This document shows positions 36,348 to 45,563 of a stretch of DNA of 64,000 bases, one piece after another. The first letter of the stretch is position 1; every line of letters begins with the position of its first letter. A model generated the notes under the pieces. The model was not told the DNA's origin. It searched no databases and was given only the letters and a program-made list of their open reading frames with translations. The translations under genes were made by a program, and so were the position numbers. Source of the stretch: Phyto melanocephala (taxonomy: Eukaryota; Arthropoda; Insecta; Diptera; Rhinophoridae); the NCBI GenBank assembly GCA_941918925.1, contig OW799234.1:122349395-122413394 (forward strand), given 5' to 3'.

Positions 36348-37505
36348 CTATAGTTTCGTAAATATAAGCAAAATAAGCATAAACAATGTTACACCCGCCA
36401 ATACTAAAATCGCACACATTTTACGATTCTTACGCTGATACATTTCAGCTTTCTGTAATTGTCGCAGACCTTCGGAAACCCGTGTTTGTGTTTGTTCTAT
36501 GGAATAATCAATTCGATCAAGTACTGTGCCTTGTTCTTGAACCATTTGACTAAGGTCCTTGAAAATGTCATTTAAATCATAAATAGTTTTGACAACTTTT
36601 GAAACTTCTTCATCTCTACTCAAAGCTAAACGATTATTTTCCTCTTCGAATAGAAGCAGTTGTTGCTGCGTTAAACGATTTCCCATGGGACGTTGGAAAT
36701 TTTCATCTAATTCACTTTCTTTTAATTCATCGTCGTTTATATTACATTTATTAGTAATTGATATCGTAGGTTGTAAAAAGTTATCGAAAGAATCCACATA
36801 ATTTTCTCTTTCCATAGAATTTGGATTTGTAAAATCATCAAAAAACTTCTGAGAGCGTTCCTCTCTCGAGTTCAATTGTCTGATGTATGAGTTTTGACTG
36901 TAACGAAACTTCAGTGTCAACTCTTGCAAACTCAGCATTAAATAATTAACCACATTAGCGGTCAAACGTTGCTCCCATTTACCACCCACCCCTAAACTGG
37001 ATCGTATACACTGTACGTGTCTGTGTGTTGAAGTAATTAATTTAGCAATTTCCTGACTCAATGTCTCCATTTCAAGTTCATCCTGTTTGCTTTCATCAAA
37101 CGCTGGACGTAAAAGATGACGAGCGTGAAGAGAGCCTAGTTCATCTAATTTTGGTTTGATTCTAAGAGCAAATAGATTTTTTGAGATAGCTATTTTTTTT
37201 TTTACTAATTCTTACTTGGACATAATGTATTGAGCCTCCTCCAATTTATCAATCCATGTTGGCTGGGACCCAAATTCGTCACGTAGTTCTAAGCCTTCTT
37301 CGGCATCATGAACAGAACTTCGAAGGAGTAGCTCTGCATCAGCATTCTACGAACGTTTATATTTGTTGGTGAAAATCCAATAAAACCATGTTTCTACATA
37401 TGTTAACATTTGTATACATACTCTGTCATCCGAATATAATGTGCGATTTTTTGAAGCATTATTTCGCATTATGTTGAACACTTCTGTTAAATTCCTTGAA
37501 GACAT
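36348..37505 (-). CDS. Syx16: Syntaxin-16, trans-Golgi/endosomal Qa-SNARE
   Basis: Syntaxin-16 is a Qa-SNARE for retrograde endosome-to-TGN transport (family knowledge). Three exons, 37422-37505, 37216-37346 and 36348-37161, total 1,029 bp or 342 residues. The N-terminus MSSRNLTEVFNIMRNNASKN carries the short peptide ('RNLTExF') that Syntaxin-16 uses to bind VPS45. It is followed by a helical Habc region with GSQPTWIDKLEEAQYIMSKI. The SNARE motif (about residues 245-308) contains EVSKVVKTIYDLNDIFKDLS and MVQEQGTVLDRIDYSIEQTQ, with the central-layer Gln, and is followed by a single C-terminal membrane anchor (MCAILVLAGVTLFMLILLIF). The introns are short (69 and 75 bp). It is convergent with PNO1. 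Confidence 0.95.
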
Positions 37506-37664
37506 TTTAATAATATCTTTACATTATTTTCATTTTTAAATAAAACAAATTACGCCAGCAGAAATATAATTAGTAGACATAAAATTAATAGCGTTGCCAG
37601 ATATAAAAATAAAGCAACTACAACACAATTCTATAAGTTTAAGTTCACACACGACTATTACAGT

Positions 37665-37930
37665 TGGGCACAAGGCGAATTCATATTAGCTGATGTTAAG
37701 AAGCCAGCCAAGGCGAATTTATACAGGTGAAATTATCAGCCCAGCTGATAGGGAACACTACTGTCCAACTCCATGTATAAAAAATTATTACTTGTTTTTT
37801 ATAAGTGGTATATGACAGAGAACATCACAGCGAATTCGCCGTTGCATATACCTGTATGAATATGCCTTGAAGTCAACTGATTGTATTTTGCTCGTTTTAT
37901 TTTCAAAAGCACAATGTCAAAGTTTGTTTA
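37665..37930. repeat. AAGGCGAATT-motif repeats
   Basis: It contains ACAAGGCGAATTCATATTAG, CCAAGGCGAATTTATACAGG, a TATCAGCCCAGCTGATA palindrome, then, in the opposite orientation, ACCTGTATGAATATGCCTTG, and the block CACAATGTCAAAGTTTGTTT. Each block recurs at 40990-41520 and in part at 56010-56330. Confidence 0.55.
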
Positions 37931-37942
37931 CATTTAAATTTT

Positions 37943-38690
37943 TATACCCTACACCTGTTGTGTACAAGGGTACATATAGCTTTGTCATTCCGTTTGTAAT
38001 TTTTACAATTTTCATATCCAACCCCATAAAGTATATATTTTCTGAAGGCTTATGAATAGAGGATTCGATTAAGCCCTGTCCGTGTGTTGGTTTAAATCAA
38101 CTTTTAGAACCCACCATATGTTCCTCAGATCTGTGTATGGTATCAATCTTTTAAAAATAGCTGGGAATGAATCGCTATTGAAATTCAGCACAATCGCCCC
38201 ATAAATTTCTGAGATATGAGCAAATAATCACAACTGCCTCTGCTTTTTTCCCATATTTTTACCACCAAAATTAAAAATTTTCAGACATAGAATAATTTAT
38301 AGGTACCTTTGCTACTATTTCTATATATAATATACCTATATATATACAACGAAAATTGAAATTCATATTGGCCTCCACTCCACGAAATGGCGGACAATAA
38401 ATTTATATATGGATAAAATCTGGTATTTTAAAATGTAACTTCTTGAACACCCTCAAAACCCTTAAAACAATGGCGGATCAAATTTTTTAACGCCATCAAT
38501 ATGGGCATCAAATTAAAGGGCTTGACTAGTATATAGTTTACTACGTAAAAATTCAAAATCGAGATGGCGTCGGATATAAAGAAAAATTGCGTATAACATG
38601 AAATATAGGTTAAGCTACGATGTTTTATTATACCTATGTACATGATGATGAAGGGTATTTTCAGATTCCGCACGGCCGAATATAGTTAAA
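37943..38690 (-). mobile_element. Old dispersed-element copy
   Basis: The right end is at 37943 (TATACCCTACACCTG), followed by core ACCCCATAAAGTATATATTT and a GTCCGTGTG remnant. The left stem-loop is at about 38672 (TTCGGCCGTGCGGAATC on the minus strand, one stem mismatch). The interior shares the GGCGGACAATAAATTTAT block with 2798-3310. Confidence 0.7.
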
Positions 38691-39160
38691 GAAAATTTTT
38701 AAAATTTTGGCACTTAGGAAGATACAACTGACGATCAGCAGATCAATTAAAGCTACCTAATTAAGTGTACCCTGTTTTTGATTTTTTAATTTTACTTTTT
38801 TACATTTTTTTTGTCTAGTTAAAAAAAGCACAAATAATTATGTATTAAAATAATAAAACTCGAAGTCAATCGAAATTCAACATCGTTTTAAAACGATTCG
38901 ATTTGAAAATTTACTGTTTTCATCACATACCAGAGATTCCAATACGATCTTTATAAATTCGTAAGAAATCGAATGCCGTTATTAAGACCCAGATTGTGCT
39001 AGAAATTCACGTTTTTAAAAATTTATTAAAAATTATTACATTAAACAAGGTATGTTGTAAGTCATAAGTACATCTTGATATATTAACGCAATAACTTATG
39101 TTTAGATTTATAGTAATAGTTGTAATTTTTTAAACATATTGAGCAAGTATAACTTTAAAA
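38691..39160. other. Intergenic sequence downstream of Mis12
   Basis: AT-rich; no gene or repeat beyond a short AGTGTACCCTG fragment of the 180-bp MITE near 38763. Confidence 0.4.
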
Positions 39161-40899
39161 CTACAACTTTAAATTTTTGGTTTTATCAATTAAATTGCAT
39201 TCATTAGTTTTAGTTACTAATTTATAAATTTTGTTTACGCTGTTAAAGGCTTCATTCAATTTTTGTTGAATATTAACTTCACTGTCGACAAATGTTGCAA
39301 AATTTTGGTATTGTTCATTTTCCAAATTTAGCGATGACAGCATAATGGAGTTCTAGATTTTAATAATATTGTATTATAAATTAATTCATATTTAGTCCTC
39401 ATCTATATTATTAAACATTTGTTGCAAACCATTTTTAATTAAAAATTGCATTCATTTTACAGTAAGACTCTGCTTACGAAACTTTAATTAATTTTAACTT
39501 AATTTTTAATTAATTTTGAATTTTTTTTTGCTTAAATCTAATTAACCAACGCTCCTCTATATTGTAAAAAATACATTGCTTGAATTTTTACTACTTTTCT
39601 CTTAAAGCTTTTACTGGACATAAAAAAAATAAATTTGTTTTTTTTATTAAATATGTATGTATTATTTGTTATTAAAATAGTACTAATATTTCTTTAAGAA
39701 ATAAGGAAAATGTTATTGGCTGTCATTCTTCCAGTGAACTGTCTGCCCCGATTAAAGTAATATTATAAATATTAGGATACAAAGGGTAATATATTAACTC
39801 TGCTAGTTTTAAAAACAATAAATTTATTTTTGGTTGGTGCATTTTCTAATGCCATGAAAATATACTTTCGAACATAGCCAAAAACAAGAGAAACTTTGTT
39901 ATACCATAGTGGAAAAAAATCCTTAAGCCTGGCTATGCAGAAGAATTTAGTTGGCGAAGCCGCTGTTTGTTATATCATAATTTTTAAGCCGCTGTTTGTT
40001 TATTGTTTTAATTTTTATAACACTTATTTTAACAACCTACATATTTTTTAGTACACAGATTTTTTTTCTTTTTTTTGTAAAATTTTGTTAAAACTGTATG
40101 AAAGAAAATTATTTATTCTGAAAGATCTATTCAAAAGCTACCAATATATGTTGAGAAATGTAGTAAAAAATCTTAAATAGGTATAAACTTCAGAGGTCTA
40201 TAACTCAAAAACTAAGCGTTTCGAAAATGTTACCACTTTAAGTTTTCTTCATATTTTTTAAAGTTTCTTTCGTCCCATGAATTTTTCTTTTTTTTTTGCG
40301 TCGGTAAACTAGATTTATTCCTTTTTTTTTACATACCTTTATAGGTATAGTAAACTTAGCAAATAAGACCAAGATAATTACATGTACATAAAACATTGTA
40401 CCTTTTTCCATTCTTCTGGGTTCTTTCATTGGCAAAGAAATTTTTGTAACAAATGTTTCACAATGTGGACGTCGACTTTTTTACTTACCTCTAGAAAACT
40501 TTTCTTTAGTGAATCCAATTGTTTATCTAATTCCTGTTCGTTTTGTTCAGTGTATGATTTAACATGATCGAAATATGGTGGTAGCAGAACATGTTCTGGT
40601 ATTGTGAAATATTGCCTATCCAAATTATTTGCTTTCTCTACTTCATCCTCCATTGATGTCCATATATTTTCAAAAACTTCCTCTTTGGCTTTAAGCAAAT
40701 CTACAGAAGTTTCTTTGCTAATATTTAATTTATTTACCATTTCGTCCAAGGCATTTCGTAGGATTTTTTGCAAAAAATATTTTCCTTAAAATACTGAAAT
40801 GTCTTACAAATTAGCTTACAAATAAGCATGAAACTTACTTTCAAGGGAAGATTGTTCCGCCGTAAAACCAAAATGTTCTACTTCATATTCTTTGTCCAT
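39161..40899 (-). CDS. Mis12: Mis12-like kinetochore protein
   Basis: This is probably the Mis12 subunit of the inner kinetochore (MIND/KMN) complex. Exons: 40839-40899 (MDKEYEVEHFGFTAEQSSLE), 40489-40784, a 21-bp microexon 40402-40422 (NPEEWKK) and 39161-39352. They total 570 bp or 189 residues, close to fly Mis12. Support comes from the N-terminal FGFT motif, helical sequence following it, and IPEHVLLPPYFDHVKSYTE, which matches the conserved 'IPxxVLLPE' step of Mis12; the rest is coiled coil. The acceptor of exon 2 is placed at TTTTAAG because the nearer TTTCAG puts a stop in frame. The microexon is inferred: it has GT-AG borders, keeps frame, and leaves a 66-bp intron, but exon 2 could also splice straight to the last exon. 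The last intron (1,049 bp) is mostly AT-rich filler. Confidence 0.75.
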
Positions 40900-40989
40900 T
40901 TTAATGCTCGAACTAGAAGAATAATTATAAATTATTTGTCCGCCTCACTTATTTAATTTTAACAGAATTACCAACCTCAAAATTTTTTA

Positions 40990-42035
40990 TAAGTTTGGTG
41001 CAAGGCGAATTCACATCAGGTAATTCCAATTCTACAGCAACAACCAAGGTGAATTCAACATTAGGTGATGTTAAGAAGCCAGCTCAAGGCATATCCATAA
41101 GGTATATGCAACGGCGAATTGATACAACAAAGCAACTTTTCATGTGATGTTTTATGTCAAGGCCAATTCGTATATCAGGGATGGAAAAGGTGTTTTTACA
41201 TATTAAATATAATAAAATTTTATTAAAAAAAAGATATAATTGTTTGAAACACATTATTAATAACGCAAAAGCTACAAATATACATAAACTTAGCACATTT
41301 TTTATCAAAAATGTACATGTAAGTTAATTGTTTAATACAGAATTTAAAATCACATTTCCCTTCCCTGCATTAATAAGGCAAATTCAACCAATTTTGACAA
41401 AATGTTTCACAATCAGCTGGGCTGATAATTTCACCTGTATGAATTCGCCTTGAGCCAGCTGATTGTTTTTTGCTCGTTTTATTTTTACGGCACAATGTCA
41501 AAGTTTGTTTACATTTAAATTAATTTATATGTGCGTTGATTTAAAATTTTTATAAAAGTGTTAAAATTTGTGGAAAAAAAAATAAAAAAAAATACTAATA
41601 TTTGTGCAATAACTTATTGGAAAATAAGTAAAACACATTTTATAAGTTGAATAAACAACATTTGTAATGTTTTTAATTCAAAAAATGCAAAATTTCCGTT
41701 GTGTTTGTCCAAGTGATTTAAAGTTCTGAAAATTGTGAAAAATGTGATATAAAACACAAATATGTGATATAAACTGGCACAAATTAAGGTAATAAATTAA
41801 AAATACTTATTTATTTTAAAACTTTTCGCGTAAATTTATAAAAATAAAATTTTAATTAAAAGTAAACAAAAAATTTGTTTTTTTGTGTTTTGACATTCTC
41901 TTGGCCTTTTTGTGTTTGTTGCAGGGATGATATCACCTGATATTGAATTCGCCTTGGCAACAACCTTGGCAACAACCAAAGCGAATTTATATATGAATAT
42001 GCTTTGGCAACAACTATTCCTTTTGTTTGTGTCTG
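40990..42035. repeat. Cluster of AAGGCGAATT-motif repeats
   Basis: Motif copies occur at 40999, 41050, 41085, 41160 and 41440 (reversed) and at 41935-41990. 41495-41745 is a diverged direct copy of 56040-56270 (both carry GTTTACATTTAAATTAATTT .. AATATTTGTGCAATA .. CCGTTGTGTTTGTCC). Short GCAACAACC(A)A runs separate the motifs. No coding potential. Confidence 0.6.
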
Positions 42036-42449
42036 TGATGATATATGATAATTTCAGTATTGTACCAAAATTTTAGCTAAAGTGCCAAAATATCTTAAAA
42101 AGGGCCATAACATATTTAAGTGTCTACGTATTTAAAAAAACTAAATCTATTTAAAAAAACTAAATCTAAATCTAATTCAGTTTTTTATACAAAAAAAATT
42201 TCAGACTTTAATATTTTAAGAATTTATACTGATTTATTACATATAATTATTATTATTTTTAAAATATATACCTACATAATGTTAAATAATTATTCCAAAA
42301 TAGGGATATATTAAATATATATTGTTAAATAAAATTAAATATAAGTACATAGTTATAAAATTTTAGTAAAGCCTCGTTGACGAAAATTGTGTTTGTAACA
42401 CTTGTTTGGGTAATCATTTTTAAGACATCACTGTCATAACAACATTTTG

Positions 42450-42775
42450 AGTTGGATATTAATAACCCTTAGATTAACTTAAAGATGATAAAGTGTTTAC
42501 CTGAAGCCGGACGCTAATTAATGTACAAATTTGGTTGAACTTCTTTAAGCAAAGCCTGCACACCATTATCCATTCCCATCATAACTAAACAATTATCTAA
42601 ACAAAATCCAATTAGAAATTTCATTATTCTGTTAAACGTTCATAATTGCATTTAAAATCGATTGAGCGGAACCATCAGGTACTTGAACTAAGGTCCAAAA
42701 TCGATCAACACATTTTCCAAAATATAAACGTACTAAAATGGACAAATTTTTTGATACTGTGCAGTCCATACTTTC
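42450..42775 (-). pseudogene. Fragment of a hAT-like transposase
   Basis: Minus-strand sequence from 42770 reads MDCTVSKNLSILVRLYFGKC, then VDRFWTLVQVPDGSAQSILN. After stops it continues ..IGFCLDNCLVMMGMDNGVQ and LLKEVQPNLY. The order (D..KN/S-L..vR.Y....W.lVqV..gSA..I...I.. then GFc.DN...M.G...Gv.a.Lk...Pnl) is that of the RNase-H-like core of hAT-like transposases related to ZBED/ZMYM-type sequences. It is short, broken and not functional. Confidence 0.5.
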
Positions 42776-42839
42776 GTATTTTAGTTTTTACAGGGAGAAA
42801 AAGAATTTATTTTTTTTTTTAAATTAAAAAAAAATTTTA

Positions 42840-43115
42840 AAACGGTCAGGGCTTAATCGACTCCTTTATTCATAAGCTTTCAGAAAATATATACTTAATG
42901 GGGTCGGAAATGAAAATTGTAGAAATTACAAACGGAATGACAAAGCTATATATACCCTTGTGCACCACAGGTGAAGGGTGTAATAAATGTATTAAAAACA
43001 AAAAAAATTAAAATAAAAATATATATATAAAACAAATAATAAAAATATAAATAATATATAAAATAAAAAAAGTTTTGTTTTGGCGCAGCTGGGATTCGAT
43101 GCCACGAGATTTAGT
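42840..43115 (+). mobile_element. Dispersed-element fragments upstream of the pseudouridine gene
   Basis: 42840-42985 is a right end (ACGGTCAGGGCTTAATCGAC .. GGGGTCGGAAATGAAAATTG .. CCACAGGTGAAGGGTGTAAT). It is followed at 43000-43115 by an A-rich tract and the GCAGCTGGGATTCGATGCCACG box that normally lies in mid-element, so the segments are rearranged. They end about 180 bp before the next start codon. Confidence 0.7.
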
Positions 43116-43297
43116 GCCGACAATTCTTGGCACTAAAATCTCTTTATATATGTATATAGAGTTTGACAACATTGGCACACACCGCCATCTCTATGAGAGT
43201 CCATGGAACTGTTCCATGTACACATTGTTTTGACGCTGACTGTATGTGTATTTTCTACTGTAATAGTGTGGTGATCAATCAGTCTTCGTAATACGAA

Positions 43298-45406
43298 ATG
43301 ATTTTAAGAAATCTAATAGTTATTCCTTTAAGAAACATTGCCACGCAACGTTTGCAGAACTTACTTGATATTCACCCAAATGTTAAATATGCCTTAGACG
43401 TGCATAAGCCGATAGTGGCATTAGAATCGACTATTATTACACATGGTATGCCATATCCACAAAATATGGAAACTGCCCTTGAAGTTGAGGATGTAATAAA
43501 ATCAGTGGGTGCTACCCCTGCAACAATTGCCCTTATAGATGGTCGACTGAAGGTAGGTCTAACCAAAAATAACATTGCTCGATTGTCAAAAATGAAAAGA
43601 ATAGATGTAATAAAGTGTTCCCGCCGCGATCTTCCCTATGTAATAGCAAATGGAAAGTGTGGTGGAACGACAGTAGCTGCAACTATGATTATAGCTCATA
43701 TGGCAGGTATAAAAATTTTTGCCACAGGCGGGGTAGGTGGTGTTCATCGTGATGGCCATATCACCATGGATGTTTCTGCTGATTTAGTTGAATTGGGACG
43801 AACTCCAGTAACCGTAGTTAGTAGCGGAGTGAAGTCAATACTGGATATACCACGTACATTGGAGTATCTAGAGACACAAGGTGTCTGTGTGGCCGCATTT
43901 AATAGCGAAGACGGTAAATTTCCGGATTTCTATAGTCGGGACAGTGGTGTCAAAGCGCCTTACCACTTGCAAACTCCCCAAGAAGCTGCTGAACTTATTA
44001 ATATTTTGAATCAGCTAAAGCTGAACTCAGGAATATTAATTGCTGTACCCATACCTCACGAATATGCTGTCGACAAACAGTTAATATCAGCTGCCATTAG
44101 TCAAGCATGTAAGGAGGCTGGCGATAATGGTGTATACGGAAAAGAAGTTACACCATTTTTATTGGCTGCTATAGCCAAAATTACCGGAGGTTCAAGTTTA
44201 AAGGCAAATATAGCTTTAATCAAAAACAATGCTAAAATTGCAGCCCAAATTGCTTGTCAATTAAGCAACATTTCTGATAGTTATATACTTCCAGATAGTA
44301 GCAAAAAATTTAGTATAAAAAAACCACTGATTATCGGAGCCTCAATTATGGATCTTTGCCTTACAATGCTTGATGACATTCCTCTTGATGTAAATGGTGC
44401 TACATATCATACTGCTGCCAAAGAATCGGCCGGTGGTGTTGGACGAAATATTGCTGAGGCCATTTATAAACTTTATGGAAAAGCGTATTTTATTTCAGTT
44501 GTCGGTAAAGATCACATAGGCCAAAGTTTACTGCAACTAATGCCGGAAGCTTTACGGAAGGACGTTTTAATTGATTTAGAAAAAACTACTTCAATATGTT
44601 CTATATTGTTCGATAAGTGTGGAAATTGTAAAATTTGCTTAGCTAACATGGAAATTCACAGATCTATAACGCCTAAGTTAATAAAACAACATGAAGAAAA
44701 ATTTAAGCATACTTCCTTAGTGGTAATGGACGGTAATTTAAGCGCTAACACCATAGAATATATATTAAAATTATCTTTACAATATAACAAACCAGTATTT
44801 TTTGAGCCTACTGACATGTTAATAGCTGGCAAACCTTTTCAACTAAATGCAACTCTCTTCCAGCAAATACGTCTTATCACACCCAATGTTTATGAACTAA
44901 AGGCAATTGTAGAAACAATAATTGATAATAAAATAAATTGGAATCCAAATAGTAGTATCTGCTCTCTAGAACTGCTTCTAAATAAATGCAATAGCTTACT
45001 AAAGCAAATTGAAAATAATTTTGATTGCATTGTTGTAACTTTGGGTGTTCACGGTGTCTTAGTCAATTTTAGAGGAAAAAGTTTTGACTGCAAACTATTT
45101 GACTCAACAACCAAATCTTACATATATAATACAACTGCTCAATTCAATACACGCTATTATGCTGCCCCACCTATTGACAATATTTTAAATGTCTCAGGTG
45201 CCGGTGATAGTTTATCGAGTGGTTTAATAACTGGTCTATTACGTGGATATACTCTTAATGAGAGTATAGCTTATGGTTTTTTGACTGCTAAACGATCTTT
45301 ACAATCAGACTCTGCAGTGCCTAAAAAATATTTCTTTAACAGTCAGGAAGAGCAAGAACTTTTAAATGATCAAATTATTTCATTAAAATATAAGGACATA
45401 AAATAA
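43298..45406 (+). CDS. Bifunctional pseudouridine-5'-phosphate glycosidase / pseudouridine kinase
   Basis: This fused enzyme degrades pseudouridine: the kinase half phosphorylates it and the glycosidase half splits pseudouridine 5'-phosphate to uracil and ribose 5-phosphate (family knowledge). It is intronless, 702 residues. Residues about 35-330 are PsuG-like: ALESTIITHGMPYPQN, VIKCSRRDLPYVIANGKCGG, GVHRDGHITMDVSADLVELG and VTVVSSGVKSILD. The expected catalytic residues are present (E43, K106, D162, K179, aligned by motif with E31/K93/D149/K166 of the E. coli enzyme). Residues about 345-680 are a PfkB/ribokinase fold: GGVGRNIAEAIYKLYG and the signature NVSGAGDSLSSGLITG (GAGD at 634-637). The N-terminus MILRNLIVIPLRNIATQRLQ is Arg-rich without acids and looks like a mitochondrial targeting peptide (inference). 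AATAAA lies 30 bp past the stop. It is the same fusion order as in fungi. Confidence 0.93.
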   Translation: MILRNLIVIPLRNIATQRLQNLLDIHPNVKYALDVHKPIVALESTIITHGMPYPQNMETALEVEDVIKSVGATPATIALIDGRLKVGLTKNNIARLSKMKRIDVIKCSRRDLPYVIANGKCGGTTVAATMIIAHMAGIKIFATGGVGGVHRDGHITMDVSADLVELGRTPVTVVSSGVKSILDIPRTLEYLETQGVCVAAFNSEDGKFPDFYSRDSGVKAPYHLQTPQEAAELINILNQLKLNSGILIAVPIPHEYAVDKQLISAAISQACKEAGDNGVYGKEVTPFLLAAIAKITGGSSLKANIALIKNNAKIAAQIACQLSNISDSYILPDSSKKFSIKKPLIIGASIMDLCLTMLDDIPLDVNGATYHTAAKESAGGVGRNIAEAIYKLYGKAYFISVVGKDHIGQSLLQLMPEALRKDVLIDLEKTTSICSILFDKCGNCKICLANMEIHRSITPKLIKQHEEKFKHTSLVVMDGNLSANTIEYILKLSLQYNKPVFFEPTDMLIAGKPFQLNATLFQQIRLITPNVYELKAIVETIIDNKINWNPNSSICSLELLLNKCNSLLKQIENNFDCIVVTLGVHGVLVNFRGKSFDCKLFDSTTKSYIYNTTAQFNTRYYAAPPIDNILNVSGAGDSLSSGLITGLLRGYTLNESIAYGFLTAKRSLQSDSAVPKKYFFNSQEEQELLNDQIISLKYKDIK

Positions 45407-45563
45407 TGTAATCCCGTTCCAAAAATTTTGATAAATAAAAAAATCGTTTATATTTTTATTTAGTTTATTATTTTAACTTATTAATAAACCCATCTGTAAA
45501 TAAATTAAGATATAAAAAACAACTTGTATATTAAAGTTACGTATATGAATTCATGTTTTCTAC

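Noticed and set aside
42120..42314. 64-codon frame downstream of the AAGGCGAATT cluster
   Set aside because: Composition is Lys/Ile/Tyr/Asn as expected of random AT-rich DNA; a short direct repeat lies inside it.
43298..45406. Bacterial contamination as the source of the intronless pseudouridine enzyme
   Set aside because: AT content, codon choice and flanking fly repeats match the rest of the window, and the glycosidase-kinase fusion with a leader peptide is eukaryotic in style.
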